From Desulfotomaculum sp. (GTDB lineage Bacteria; Bacillota; Desulfotomaculia; Desulfotomaculales; Desulfallaceae), in NCBI GenBank assembly GCA_016841675.1, contig JAENYQ010000005.1, positions 19,223 through 83,222 of the forward strand: a DNA stretch of 64,000 nt, written 5' to 3'. Of this stretch, positions 20,644-30,240 are shown in pieces. Below the pieces are notes generated by a model. The model was not told the origin of the DNA and made no database searches. It saw only the letters and a program-made list of their open reading frames with translations. Position 1 is the stretch's first letter, and each line of letters starts with the position of its first letter. Both the position numbers and the translations under genes were made by a program.

Positions 20644-23600
20644 GTGACGAGTACGTTTAGTTCCAGGCGCGTATGGATAATGATTTTAATTATCGCAATT
20701 ATTGCAACCATCACAACCATTACTACGATCGGTTTACATAATAACAAGCCGAGTATAAATAATGATAGTGCAGCTCCAAAAAATAATAATCAGTTAAATA
20801 AAGGAGAAGACTTAAATTTATATCTTGTTGAACTTGAAAAGAATCTCAATGGGAGTGAAGTATCCGAGATCAGGCAAATAGTCAGATGGGCGGGGGAACT
20901 CCACAACTCGTTATTGCCCGCGCGGATGGAAGCGGGGCAGATTGAAGCGCTTGAAAAACTACCATTTGTTAAAAAAGTTTATATTTACCCGGTAGAACGG
21001 AAAGTCTCCGGGGAACTGCTCCTAACCCCATCTGGCGAAACCAATACGGGTAAGAGCGGTAAAACTGAGCCAATTGAACTGTTGGAAGCCGTGGTTACCC
21101 TGGTAGACGAGAGTGATAAGCAAAACACGGTGCGGCTGGTTGAAAGTCTGGGTGGAACCGTCACATCCGGTGCCGGGGAGCCGGGGCGTTACCTGCGAAT
21201 AAAAATTCCCCGGGAAGCACTGGTGCCATTAACAGCTTCGACCAATGTTTTATATATGGAGCAATATAACCAGCCGGAACTGCTCAATGACCGGGTTAGG
21301 GATATTGTGGCCGCCAGGCCCCTGTCCATCAGTAGTTTTATCACGGATACCGCTTTAAACGGCAGGGGGCAAACCATCGGTCTGGCGGACAGTGGGCTGG
21401 ACACCGGTTCTATGGGTAACCTGCACCCGGACCTGGAAAGCCCTCCGGGCTATAAGCCCAAGGTGATTATGCTCAAATCATGGGCCGGTGTAGAAACCCC
21501 GGCGGACACTGTGGGCCACGGCACGCACATGGCCGGGACCATGGTGGGCAGCGGCCAGGCGTCCGGCGGCAACTACGCCGGGCTGGCCCCGGAAGCCAGC
21601 CTTTACTTCCAGGGTATTGTAGATGAAGAGGATAACCTGGCCCCGCCTCTGGACCTCGAGACTCTCTTGCAGCCTGCCTACGAGGCCGGCGTGCGTATTC
21701 ATGTCAACGGCTGGGGCAGGAAAAGAAATACATACAATAGCTCGTCAGCTCAAATAGATAATTTTGTTTTTAATCACCCCGGCTTTCTGGCGGTTTTTGC
21801 AGCGGGAAATTCAGGATCCCAGGTGGGCAGTCTCACCTCCGAGGCCAACAGTAAAAATGCCCTTACCGTGGGGGCTTCTTTAAACCCGCGTCCCGTATTT
21901 GATAATGTCATCGGAGACACTACCTCGGTGGCCGGTTTCTCCAGCCGGGGTCCGGCGGAAGACGGGCGCATTAAACCCGAGCTGGTGGCCCCGGGCACCA
22001 ACATAATTTCCGCGGCTTCTCAGGTGGTAAAAAATAGTCTGCCCGGTAGGCCGGAATACACTTCCATGCAGGGTACAAGCATGGCCTCGGCGGTAACTGG
22101 TAGTGCTGCCGCCCTATTGCGGCAGTACTTACAGGAAAACGTCGGTATCAAAGATCCTTCAGCGGCTCTATTGAAAGCGGCATTAATTAACGGTGCGCAG
22201 CGCCTGGAAGGAACGACCGAGGCGGTGGGCTTCGGCCTACTTGACATTGGTAGTACCGTTATAGCTTTAGAAAACCAGCTTTTTGATTTGGAAGACAACG
22301 CGGCAGGTATATCCGCCGGCGAGAGTATCACCCATGAGAAGATAGTTACCCACAGCGGGGCTCCCTTCAAGGCCACCCTGACCTGGACCGACCCGGCTGC
22401 CGTGCCGGGTTCCCGCTTAACCCTGGTTAACGACCTGGACCTGGAAGTAATTGCCCCGGACGGTGCCAAGTATTATGGCAACGATTTCGACTATCAAGGA
22501 CTGCGCGACGGTCGTAATAACGTAGAACAGGTATATATCCCCGACCCCGAACCGGGGACCTATAAAATCATTGTCCGGGGTAAATCCATAATGGAGGATA
22601 CTTCTCGCAGCCAGGGTATAACCCAGGATTATGCTCTAGTGTTCGGTCGTTCGCCGGCTCGGGACGTGGTTAGCGAAAATACCGGAGATAACATTCTTTT
22701 GGCCGGAGGAGACCAGCTTGCCAAGCCCAAGCGTTTGGCCAGCATGGTGAATGATGAGCTCCGGCTGGGGGAAAAAGTTCCCCCGCTTGGCGCCGAGCTA
22801 TACCTGACAGGTGCACCTGATGATCCCCAACAAGCATACGCAATAGTCCGCACCGAGAGGGTGAACGGTGCCAAGGCGCTGGAGATGAATAACACAACGG
22901 TGCTGGTACGCGTGAACTCCGAATACCGTGAAGGCGGGCATGCCATCGATAGCAGAGCCCGGGAACCCTTAATCCTCAACGGTCGCCCCGTGGACAGCGG
23001 GCAAACAATTCCACCGGGAGTAAGCTTAAGCAGCTATGTAAACCCGCGTTCGCAAACTATTTGGCAAGCGGAAATAACCAGCCGTGAAGCAAGTGGTATA
23101 TATGCCTCCTATGACACGGAAAGCAGGCAAATAAAGCTGATAGACCATGAAATAGCGTACAGCCTGGCCGAGCAAGCTTCCGTTTCTTTTACCGACATTG
23201 TAATCGACGGCGACCCAGCCGAACTTCCTTTCGGCGCTTCCACGGACGCCGAGCTAGATAATCTCCTGCCGGGAATGCCGTTAAATATCGCTCTGGGTTC
23301 CGACGAAAAGGTATATAACCTGTCGGTAAAGCGATACATGGTCACGGGCAAGGTTACCGGACCAGAACCCGGGCAAGAAACCCTGGCCCTGTCGTCAGGC
23401 AGTGAGTATCGCATCATAAAGGGGCTCAAAATTACCCGAGACGGGGCGCCTGCCGGGTTGGAAGATATAAAAGAAGGCGATCTGGCTATGCTGGATTTAA
23501 TTCCCGATTCCGCCCAAGCGTTGGGCCTGACCGTTTATTCAGATGTAATCCACGGCCGGGTGATTTACACCGAAAGTGATACCCTGTACTTAATGGCAAA

Positions 23601-24798
23601 TAATGAAGGGTTTGATATGTTGAGATTCCACCCGGAAATACGGGTGTTCAGATGGGGGATGTCCTCCGGTACTTCTATTTTGAACCCGGGGCAGTGGGTG
23701 CGGGTCATTAGGGACCCGGTTTCCGGACAAGCTTGGCGGGTAGATATTGCCGATTACGCGGGTAAAACGGAAGCTGTTCTCGATTCTTTCTACTCAGGAA
23801 CAAACATGGTCAAAACAGCGGATGGTGATGTATACCGGCTGAGTTCGGCTTCCAAAATCACAAAAAACCAAATCCCGGTGCCAGCCAAGGACCTGATATC
23901 CGGTGAACCGGTTACCATTACCTCCCTGTATAGCCCGGATGGCGACAAAATTGTAGTTGCCCTGGATGCCAAAACCCGCCGGGGAGTGGAACCTCCCGAA
24001 CTTAAGGTAAGCTCTACACTGCCTTTCGAAGATTTTTCCCTGGTAACAGGTACTACTACGGTAACCCGCCTATATGCCTGGTACCGGGATGGCACCTTCG
24101 AAGAAATATCCGTGGGGGATGACGGGAGTTTTTATTACCCGGTCATGGCGGCAAAAGCGGGAAATATTCAGCTGGTGGCCGTGCACGATACATCGGGCGG
24201 AGTTGCCGGACTAAACTTAAACATCCCCAGGCCGGAAAAAAGCTTTCCCGACATTGAAGAACACTGGGCGGGAGTTGACATCCGCCATCTGGTATCCCGA
24301 GGTATGTTAAGTGGATACCGGGATGGCAATTTCCAGCCGGACAAGACCATAACCCGCTTGGAATTCACCGTTATGTTGGCCCGGTTACTGGGAGCCGCCG
24401 GCTCCATAACGGAACCTCCGTACAAGGATGTGGATAAAATCCCCGACTGGGCGAAAAGCCCTGTGGCCCTGGCCCATCACAGAGGTCTGGCACAGGGATA
24501 CGAAGATAACACCTTCCGACCGGACGCCCTCATAACCAGGGAAGAGGCAGCATCCCTTCTGGTACGGGCTTACGATATTTTGCAGGGTATCCAGCAGGAC
24601 CCGCCCGGCGAAAGCCCGCTCTACGCGGACCAGGAGGCCATTTCGGACTGGGCCCGGGATAGCGTGCAAAAGGCCAGGCAGATGGGGATGTTCACAGGCA
24701 GATCCGAAAACCACTTCACCCCCAAAGCCAACATCACCCGGGCCGAAACCGCTGCCGCCCTAAACCGCCTCCTCTCAACTCTTACGGATGAAGAATAA
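20644..24798 (+). CDS. Cell-surface subtilisin-like serine protease with three SLH domains
   Basis: Very large (1384 residues) exported S8 protease. The N-terminus has a membrane segment (about 12-30) and a prodomain-like region with repeated YLxxLEKNL / KIPREAL elements (about 55-215). The catalytic triad is Asp249 (GLADSGLDTG), His292 (GHGTHMAGT) and Ser479 (QGTSMASAV). A beta-sandwich domain follows (about 555-680), then several hundred residues of unassigned beta-rich repeats (about 700-1190). Three SLH domains at the C-terminus (about 1200-1384, e.g. FPDIEEHWAG, SGYRDGNFQPDKTITR) anchor it to secondary wall polymer. The GTG at 20644 touches an AGGAGGTGA sequence, so the true start is uncertain; ATG 20680 is the alternative. 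It may process or turn over S-layer proteins encoded nearby (inference). Confidence 0.92.
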   Translation: MTSTFSSRRVWIMILIIAIIATITTITTIGLHNNKPSINNDSAAPKNNNQLNKGEDLNLYLVELEKNLNGSEVSEIRQIVRWAGELHNSLLPARMEAGQIEALEKLPFVKKVYIYPVERKVSGELLLTPSGETNTGKSGKTEPIELLEAVVTLVDESDKQNTVRLVESLGGTVTSGAGEPGRYLRIKIPREALVPLTASTNVLYMEQYNQPELLNDRVRDIVAARPLSISSFITDTALNGRGQTIGLADSGLDTGSMGNLHPDLESPPGYKPKVIMLKSWAGVETPADTVGHGTHMAGTMVGSGQASGGNYAGLAPEASLYFQGIVDEEDNLAPPLDLETLLQPAYEAGVRIHVNGWGRKRNTYNSSSAQIDNFVFNHPGFLAVFAAGNSGSQVGSLTSEANSKNALTVGASLNPRPVFDNVIGDTTSVAGFSSRGPAEDGRIKPELVAPGTNIISAASQVVKNSLPGRPEYTSMQGTSMASAVTGSAAALLRQYLQENVGIKDPSAALLKAALINGAQRLEGTTEAVGFGLLDIGSTVIALENQLFDLEDNAAGISAGESITHEKIVTHSGAPFKATLTWTDPAAVPGSRLTLVNDLDLEVIAPDGAKYYGNDFDYQGLRDGRNNVEQVYIPDPEPGTYKIIVRGKSIMEDTSRSQGITQDYALVFGRSPARDVVSENTGDNILLAGGDQLAKPKRLASMVNDELRLGEKVPPLGAELYLTGAPDDPQQAYAIVRTERVNGAKALEMNNTTVLVRVNSEYREGGHAIDSRAREPLILNGRPVDSGQTIPPGVSLSSYVNPRSQTIWQAEITSREASGIYASYDTESRQIKLIDHEIAYSLAEQASVSFTDIVIDGDPAELPFGASTDAELDNLLPGMPLNIALGSDEKVYNLSVKRYMVTGKVTGPEPGQETLALSSGSEYRIIKGLKITRDGAPAGLEDIKEGDLAMLDLIPDSAQALGLTVYSDVIHGRVIYTESDTLYLMANNEGFDMLRFHPEIRVFRWGMSSGTSILNPGQWVRVIRDPVSGQAWRVDIADYAGKTEAVLDSFYSGTNMVKTADGDVYRLSSASKITKNQIPVPAKDLISGEPVTITSLYSPDGDKIVVALDAKTRRGVEPPELKVSSTLPFEDFSLVTGTTTVTRLYAWYRDGTFEEISVGDDGSFYYPVMAAKAGNIQLVAVHDTSGGVAGLNLNIPRPEKSFPDIEEHWAGVDIRHLVSRGMLSGYRDGNFQPDKTITRLEFTVMLARLLGAAGSITEPPYKDVDKIPDWAKSPVALAHHRGLAQGYEDNTFRPDALITREEAASLLVRAYDILQGIQQDPPGESPLYADQEAISDWARDSVQKARQMGMFTGRSENHFTPKANITRAETAAALNRLLSTLTDEE

Positions 24799-24889
24799 AC
24801 TAAGGGCTGAAAAAAGTTGCCTGTCCCCTTTTTTTAGCTTTTCAACCCTGCTTATGCTAAACATTACTGCATGCAAGTTGGTTGTATGA

Positions 24890-24895
24890 TATAAT
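24890..24895 (+). promoter_or_regulatory. Possible -10 box for hicB
   Basis: TATAAT preceded by TG lies about 36 bases before the hicB ATG. The -35 (CTGCAT at 24867, spacer 17) is weak. Confidence 0.35.
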
Positions 24896-24931
24896 TTAAA
24901 CTAAAGAACCACTTTTTAGGAGGCCGGTATT

Positions 24932-25150
24932 ATGGTTAGTAGGCGTTTTACTGCCGCTATCGCCAAAGAAGGTAAATGGTATGTAGCCCGGAGTCTTGAG
25001 GTAGAGGTAACTTCCCAGGGGAAAACAGTAGAACAAGCCTTAACTAATCTTAAAGAAGCATTGGAACTATATTTTGAAGATGAGGAAATCCCGGAAAACA
25101 TTCAAGCTCCTATTATTGCGCCGCTCGAGGTTAATTTTTCCAATGGTTAA
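24932..25150 (+). CDS. hicB: HicB-type antitoxin
   Basis: Seventy-two residues with the HicB partial RNase-H-like fold: FTAAIAKEGKWYVARSLEVEVTSQGKTVEQALTNLKEALELYFED is the family core, usually seen in small antitoxins without a DNA-binding tail. The ATG follows AGGAGGCCGG. It overlaps by eight bases a decayed hicA, so it is now an orphan antitoxin, perhaps kept to neutralise HicA proteins encoded elsewhere. Confidence 0.85.
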   Translation: MVSRRFTAAIAKEGKWYVARSLEVEVTSQGKTVEQALTNLKEALELYFEDEEIPENIQAPIIAPLEVNFSNG

Positions 25151-25339
25151 ACTACCAGTTTTATCGGGTGCCCAGGTTATTCAACTGTTATCTCATTTTG
25201 GATTTATTCAAGTAGCTCAGAAAGGAAGTCATGCAAAACCGTAATCGTACCAGTTCATAAAGAATTGGCCCCTGGAACGTTGGCTTCAATTCTGAGACAG
25301 GCTGATTTAAGTATTGAGGAACTTACCAATATAAGATAG
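25143..25339 (+). pseudogene. hicA: Broken HicA-type mRNA interferase toxin
   Basis: The frame starts MVKLPVLSGAQVIQLLSHFG and reaches the active-site region QKGSHA, with the conserved Gly-Ser-His. A stop then appears after two codons. In another frame the C-terminal half continues as KTVIVPVHKELAPGTLASIL to SIEELTNIR. The 8-10 residues that normally join the two parts are missing, so a small deletion with frameshift inactivated the toxin. Confidence 0.8.
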
Positions 25340-25342
25340 GCT

Positions 25343-25408
25343 AAAAAAGTGGACGGGCATCAACTTTTTCGCATTTTGAAAAAAAGTTGATGCCCGTCCA
25401 CTTTTTGA
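25343..25408. terminator. Bidirectional terminator between hicA and the anti-sigma gene
   Basis: A 26-bp near-perfect stem (AAAGTGGACGGGCATCAACT... and its complement) flanked by A- and T-runs on the two sides, so it can end transcription from both the hic genes and the convergent sigma operon. It belongs to the same repeat class as 15693-15729 and 51912-51948. Confidence 0.8.
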
Positions 25409-25421
25409 CTTGTAACCCTGC

Positions 25422-26492
25422 TTAATTTTCCAGCAACAAAATTATCGTTTTCTTCTTGGCCTCTTGGTCCCAAGTCTTCAGCTGGGCCATGATGCCGGTT
25501 ATTTTAACCTGCAGTTGCTGCCTCTCATGTACATCACCGGTAGCTTCAAACTGATCCCTCAATAACGACACCTGTTCAACATTCTCATTATACTCGGCGG
25601 TAATATTATTTTTAGTATTATCCCTAACTACCACCGGCCCCAGCGCTGATAGATTTTCCAGTAGCACCCCGGCCCGGCTATTATCGACTACAATTTTCAG
25701 GCTTTCCTGGCTCCCGGTCTCGGTATTTTCCGAAGCAATAACCTCGTACCCGGCATTGGCCCCGTTAATGTAATCCAGCGCTTGGCTGTGCACCACCTTA
25801 AAATCTTCAACCTTCATTTGCACGAATGTGCGTTCAACAACCCGGTCTATATTAGTGTTCATCAGCTCTAATTCACCGGCATTAATTATATTTCCGCCAC
25901 CATTATTTCCATTGTTCGAACTACCGGCAGGATTATCCCGGTTACCAGTTGTATCGCCCTGAAGCGGATTTGGCTGTGGATTATCCGTGGGCTTTGGCGT
26001 TTCCGTATTGGCCGGATCATTCTCGCCGGACTGCGCGCCCGGATCCTTAGCACCCGGGTCATCCAGCGGACTAGTGGTTTCCCCAACATTGTCGCCCGGA
26101 TTATGAGTAGCGGTAATCGTGTGACTTGCCGGGTTATTATCAACTATATGCGGGGCTGTATTGATACCCCACTGAAAATAACCTGTCGCCGCTCCTGCAG
26201 ACACCAGCAAAAATGCTGCTGCGGCCATACCGCGCTTCCATTGAATAATAATCCTTTTAAAGCCAGTTTGCTGTTTAGGCAGTTGGGCCACCACAGCTTT
26301 TGCAAAGCCCGCCGGGGCTTTCATATCTTTGGTATTTTCCTGCAGCGCGGCTCCAACCGCTTTCCAGAAGGCCGCCTCTTGCCGGCAGGACTCGCAGTTA
26401 AAGAGATGATTTTCTATTTTATTGGCTTGGATAGCTTCTATTTTCCCATTAAGCCAGTCCGGTATCAGTTTTTTTACCTGCTCACAATTCAT
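25422..26492 (-). CDS. Membrane anti-sigma factor with zinc-finger N-terminus
   Basis: Predicted to hold the ECF sigma factor encoded just upstream until an envelope signal arrives. The 356-residue protein has an N-terminal anti-sigma domain with Cys3 and the H29-x3-C33-x2-C36 zinc-finger motif, one membrane helix (about 88-107), a long Pro/Asn/Gly/Asp-rich extracellular linker (about 115-205) and a C-terminal domain (about 207-345) with a coiled-coil part (VEQVSLLRDQFEATG) that may act as the sensor. Its ATG overlaps the sigma stop by four bases (ATGA), so the two are translationally coupled. Confidence 0.88.
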   Translation of the reverse strand: MNCEQVKKLIPDWLNGKIEAIQANKIENHLFNCESCRQEAAFWKAVGAALQENTKDMKAPAGFAKAVVAQLPKQQTGFKRIIIQWKRGMAAAAFLLVSAGAATGYFQWGINTAPHIVDNNPASHTITATHNPGDNVGETTSPLDDPGAKDPGAQSGENDPANTETPKPTDNPQPNPLQGDTTGNRDNPAGSSNNGNNGGGNIINAGELELMNTNIDRVVERTFVQMKVEDFKVVHSQALDYINGANAGYEVIASENTETGSQESLKIVVDNSRAGVLLENLSALGPVVVRDNTKNNITAEYNENVEQVSLLRDQFEATGDVHERQQLQVKITGIMAQLKTWDQEAKKKTIILLLEN

Positions 26493-27118
26493 CCCTTTTC
26501 ACCTCCCCGGTGACTGTTATTAGACTTTTTTAAATAGGGAAGTCTACTGCCGTTTTTAGTGGCCAGCCTCGTTATTTCTTTTTTAAGAGTTAGACGCGCC
26601 CTGTTAATTCTCGACTTAATGGTCCCAAGGGAACAATCCAGCATAACAGCAATTTCATCATATGAATAACCCTGCATTTCCCTCAGTACTAAAACCGCCC
26701 TGTGTTCAGTGGATAACTCCCCGAGGGCCTCCCGAATCATATCCCGAAATTCCTTCTTTTCATAAGCCTCTTCCGGGCTTTCGGTATCCGAGACCACCAT
26801 GCGGGGCATCTCGCCGTCTTGGGTTTGCACCGGATTATCTAAATAAACGTCGGGTTTCTTTTTGCGCTTCTCATTAATTGAGAGGTTTACCGTAATTCGG
26901 TACAGCCAGGTGCCGAAATCTGCCTCGTTGCGAAAAGTCGGCAGAGAGCGGTAGGCTTTTATAAAAACATTTTGGGCCAAATCCTCGGCATCGGCGCGGT
27001 TGCCGGTAAGCTGGTAACTCATAGCATAAACCCTGTCCTGATACATGGTTATCAGCTGCTCGAAGGCCCTGGTATTGCCCTGTTGGGATTGTTTTACCAG
27101 AAGCTTTGCGCTGTCCAA
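26489..27118 (-). CDS. ECF RNA polymerase sigma factor (SigW-like)
   Basis: A 209-residue extracytoplasmic-function sigma factor. Region 2 includes YAMSYQLTGNRADAEDLAQN and the -10 binding TFRNEADFGTWLYRITVN; region 4 has the helix-turn-helix YSYDEIAVMLDCSLGTIKSR that reads the -35. The TTG start at 27118 has GAGGGGG upstream. A GGAAC-N18-GTCTAA promoter 40 bases ahead of the start suggests the gene activates itself, and the same motif occurs before surface-protein genes on the other strand, giving a testable regulon. Confidence 0.93.
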   Translation of the reverse strand: MDSAKLLVKQSQQGNTRAFEQLITMYQDRVYAMSYQLTGNRADAEDLAQNVFIKAYRSLPTFRNEADFGTWLYRITVNLSINEKRKKKPDVYLDNPVQTQDGEMPRMVVSDTESPEEAYEKKEFRDMIREALGELSTEHRAVLVLREMQGYSYDEIAVMLDCSLGTIKSRINRARLTLKKEITRLATKNGSRLPYLKKSNNSHRGGEKG

Positions 27119-27157
27119 AGGGAAAACCCCCTCTGGCCTGTTGCTCCGGATTATTCC

Positions 27158-27186
27158 TTAGACACGCGTATGTACGAAAAAGTTCC
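27158..27186 (-). promoter_or_regulatory. ECF promoter of the sigma/anti-sigma operon
   Basis: On the minus strand: GGAAC (27186-27182), 18 bases, GTCTAA (27163-27158), 40 bases before the TTG start. Spacer and both boxes equal those of the two promoters at 27498 and 27608. Autoregulation of this kind is usual for ECF sigma factors. Confidence 0.72.
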
Positions 27187-27497
27187 GGTGCTAGACCAAT
27201 TATTTAAAAAGTTCATAGTCAGCAAAGATTGTTTGCTTCTAAAGATTTTTGCTTCTATAGATCATACTGAATAATATGCCGATGAAAATTAGTTAACTTA
27301 ATTAATTACCTAATGAATAATTTACCGCAAATCGGATTATATTTCAAAGGGTTGCTGCTGCCATTCCGTCCTAAATTTGGTTTAAAGTCGAAAGTTTCCT
27401 AACAGGTTCTTTGTACTCCGACTATCATTATAACAGACGCCGGCACCACACCGGCATGGAACCAAGATGACAAGGGTGAAAATATTTTGCTACTCAT
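27187..27497. other. Divergent intergenic region, sigma gene to S-layer-like gene
   Basis: No gene seen. AT-rich, with TTAATTAATTA-type runs near 27295. The right part leads into the tandem promoters at 27498 and 27608. Confidence 0.3.
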
Positions 27498-27526
27498 GGA
27501 ACTTTTGGCGAATAACCCGTGTCTAA
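27498..27526 (+). promoter_or_regulatory. ECF promoter P1 of the S-layer-like gene
   Basis: GGAAC (27498-27502), N18, GTCTAA (27521-27526). It is the first of two copies spaced exactly 110 bases apart with shared flanks (ACTTTTGG after the -35, CGAGTCCAAA after the -10). Confidence 0.68.
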
Positions 27527-27607
27527 CTAATCGAGTCCAAACATGGTGACATTGGGGCTGGCCCTTCGAATTAAGAACTTTGAGTATGAACTTTAGATTT
27601 TTTTATT

Positions 27608-27636
27608 GGAACTTTTGGTGCCAATCATGTGTCTAA
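27608..27636 (+). promoter_or_regulatory. ECF promoter P2 of the S-layer-like gene
   Basis: GGAAC (27608-27612), N18, GTCTAA (27631-27636), the second tandem copy. The start codon is about 300 bases downstream, so transcripts from both would have long 5' leaders containing a GCGGT-AAAA-ACCGC hairpin near 27806 and TTAATTAATTAATTG near 27834. Confidence 0.68.
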
Positions 27637-27940
27637 CAAAACGAGTCCAAATCAAAGACATGCCAAATCAGTATAACTAAGGCAGCGCATCCAGCGCGAA
27701 CAAGACCTGCCACACAATGAAATACATAGCACTATTGAATGATTATTAGAACAAAGGTATAATAACCCATATGGATTTTGAGTAGTTAATCACAAGTGAG
27801 CAGGCGGTAAAACCGCTTCTCTATAGTAGTAAGTTAATTAATTAATTGATACCTGTCCAAGGGGGGATGTGCAAGTATAGCAAGGTTTTCATTTGAATCG
27901 GGCCGAAAGGCCAAAATAACATTTCAAGGAGGAATTTGAT

Positions 27941-30067
27941 TTGCGTAAAGCGCGTAACAAAAAGCTTTCACTTTTAATGGCTCTCGTATTTATGTTCACC
28001 GTGGTTTTCCCGGTGGGGGCAGCATTTGCAGGTGATTATGCAACTTTCAATAGTGCCTATAAGTATGTTACAACCGGTAAGGATGTAACAGCTGGAACTG
28101 CAAGTGCGGTTTATAAGGACAACGGAACAGCTACCGAGTTTTTCTTTGAAGTAACTTTACCTGATGGCGTGGAGTATGCTAATAAACCAATTAATGACAC
28201 TAGTAAACCAGCGGATTTTGGAAACTACATTACAGCCACCAGCTTGGGAACAGTTACATTCGAAAGTTCTAATCCTGACAGTTTAAAAGTTAAAGCTACT
28301 AATTGGAGTACAGGCAGTAAAATAACTTTTAACTTTAATACTGCTCAAACAGCACTGAACATTGATAAAGACATTACAGGCAATGTTGATGTGCAATTAG
28401 AAGCAGTAGGCGTTAACTCTAGTGATAATATCGTATGGGCAGAAAATGATGATCTTACTATCGCGAAGGCTGCCGGAGATGATATTACAATTAAAGCCGG
28501 TGCCCTTAAGAAGGTTTCAGCAGGCGGGAATAAAGCAGTTGCCAAGATTACTGTGGAGGAATCCCAAGCCGGTTCAATTGATGATACTGGATTAGCGAAA
28601 GTTAAATTCATAATCGAAACTGACGATGTGGAATTCAGCGGCTCTGGAACTACTCCTACTGCTACTCCTTCAGGGCAGGATGGTATAGGTTTAGGAACGA
28701 TAACAAGAGCACAAGATTCAGATAATAATTACACTATAGTTGAAGCTGCTATAAACACTAGTTCTACCACATTCCCGGGTACAATATCATTTACTCCCAA
28801 ACTGGACATTTCTCCGAATGTGGATGATGATATTGAAATTACAGTGGAAGTCTACAATGCTGCCGGTAATGTAGTCGAAGACAAGACAGTTACCGTAGCC
28901 ACTGTCGGCGATGTCTCCATAGAAGTTGAAGACCTGGAAGATAACGATAACGTGGTATATGCCGGTCAAACAAAAGAGCTGGATGTTACATTTACCCTGA
29001 CCACCACTGACGGCAGCGAATTTGCAGAAAATGATGTTCTCACCTTCGAATTGAGCGCTGGTAAATTTGATTCTGTTCCGACAGTCACTAGCGCTGGTAG
29101 TGGTACTGTAAAACGTTATGATGATAACAAGGCGTTTTACTATACTTGCGGCAGTGGGGAAGACGATGAGTTGGATATTAAAGATATAAAGGTCTCATTG
29201 AAAAACGACGCTGAACCTGGTGACATAACCTTAACCATCGGCGGCGATTATGGCGACCTTGAGGAAATTGTAATTGCCACAGCGGCCAAGCCTTACACCA
29301 TAACTGCTGATAAGCCTTCCATTATGGCAGAAGCTCTAAGTCAGGAAGCTGGTGAAATCACCATTACCGAGGCTAACGGTGGAGCCATGAAAACGACTGA
29401 ATTTGTGTATGTTGAACTTCCGTCTGGTGTTCAACTGTCTGGTAAACCCAAGATTGAAGTAACTGAAGGCGGCGGCGATGCAAAAATCGCCAAATATGAC
29501 GATGACTATTTTGTAATTGAAGTTACTAAGAAAAGCAGCAGCAGCAAGCCGACCACATTCCGTGTCTACAACGTCAAGTACGATACTGGCAAACTAGCTT
29601 TAGCCGGTGATGTAGAACTGAAGATCTATGGTGATGTGGCAAACACAACCCCTGGCGCCGATAAGTATGATTTCAAAGACGACAGCATGATGACCTCAGT
29701 AGTTAACGCCACCGTTGTTGACGGCAATGTTGTTACCGCTTCCTACACACTCGGTGACGCAGGCGTAGCTATCCAGAACGGTCGTACACTGGTACAGGTT
29801 AACACCCTGTGCGAAACCCTCGGCCTGCAAAAGAGTTGGGATGCAACCAACAAGATTGCCTACTTCATTAAGTCGGGCACTGTTGTAGCCTTCCCGATTG
29901 GCCAGAATCAAATCATAATCAACGGTAACACTTTACCGGTTGACCAGGGCGGCGTAATCATCGATGGCTACACCTACGCAACTTTGCGTGGTATTCAAGC
30001 AGCCTTTGGTGGGGACCTGGACTGGGATAATGAAACCAAGACAGCTACATTTAGCTTCAATAAATAG
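27941..30067 (+). CDS. S-layer-like secreted protein with C-terminal stalk (Cu amine oxidase N-like) domain
   Basis: Secreted 708-residue protein with a clear signal peptide (basic start, hydrophobic core, AFA cut near residue 30). The mature part is rich in Asp, Thr, Val and Gly and predicted to be beta-strands in Ig-like repeats (about 35-590), as in S-layer and filament proteins. Residues about 595-708 form a 'copper amine oxidase N-terminal' domain (GRTLVQVNTLCETLGLQKSW, GYTYATLRGIQAAFGG), a wall-associated module common in Peptococcaceae. No SLH or sortase signal. The TTG start follows AAGGAGG, two ECF promoters precede it and a strong terminator follows, so it may be an abundant surface protein. 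Its role as the main S-layer protein is inference. Confidence 0.8.
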   Translation: MRKARNKKLSLLMALVFMFTVVFPVGAAFAGDYATFNSAYKYVTTGKDVTAGTASAVYKDNGTATEFFFEVTLPDGVEYANKPINDTSKPADFGNYITATSLGTVTFESSNPDSLKVKATNWSTGSKITFNFNTAQTALNIDKDITGNVDVQLEAVGVNSSDNIVWAENDDLTIAKAAGDDITIKAGALKKVSAGGNKAVAKITVEESQAGSIDDTGLAKVKFIIETDDVEFSGSGTTPTATPSGQDGIGLGTITRAQDSDNNYTIVEAAINTSSTTFPGTISFTPKLDISPNVDDDIEITVEVYNAAGNVVEDKTVTVATVGDVSIEVEDLEDNDNVVYAGQTKELDVTFTLTTTDGSEFAENDVLTFELSAGKFDSVPTVTSAGSGTVKRYDDNKAFYYTCGSGEDDELDIKDIKVSLKNDAEPGDITLTIGGDYGDLEEIVIATAAKPYTITADKPSIMAEALSQEAGEITITEANGGAMKTTEFVYVELPSGVQLSGKPKIEVTEGGGDAKIAKYDDDYFVIEVTKKSSSSKPTTFRVYNVKYDTGKLALAGDVELKIYGDVANTTPGADKYDFKDDSMMTSVVNATVVDGNVVTASYTLGDAGVAIQNGRTLVQVNTLCETLGLQKSWDATNKIAYFIKSGTVVAFPIGQNQIIINGNTLPVDQGGVIIDGYTYATLRGIQAAFGGDLDWDNETKTATFSFNK

Positions 30068-30104
30068 TTAATTGTAAGCAAGTAATTGTATAACTAAGTA
30101 GTTT

Positions 30105-30142
30105 AAGAACCCGGGTTCCAGGTGAACCCGGGTTCTTTATAC
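30105..30142 (+). terminator. Terminator after the S-layer-like gene
   Basis: Thirteen-bp perfect stem AAGAACCCGGGTT / AACCCGGGTTCTT with a seven-base loop and trailing TTTA. Confidence 0.85.
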
Positions 30143-30240
30143 ATCCAGCGCTAACACGGGTATTGACTTACCATTTAGGCCACGTTATACTCAAAATGAA
30201 AATAGTTAACTAATTTAATTAATTAAGGAGTGGAAACACC

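Noticed and set aside
20463..20660. 65-codon frame ending inside the subtilase start
   Set aside because: No ribosome site or family; it overlaps the candidate ECF promoter.
27780..27925. Possible riboswitch (c-di-GMP type) in the S-layer leader
   Set aside because: Hairpins exist, but the conserved core bases of known c-di-GMP classes are not present.
30163..30190. ECF promoter before the TolC-like gene
   Set aside because: The -10 side (CTCAAA) resembles the set but no GGAAC lies 18 bases upstream; TTGACT-N16-TTATAC may instead be a weak housekeeping promoter.
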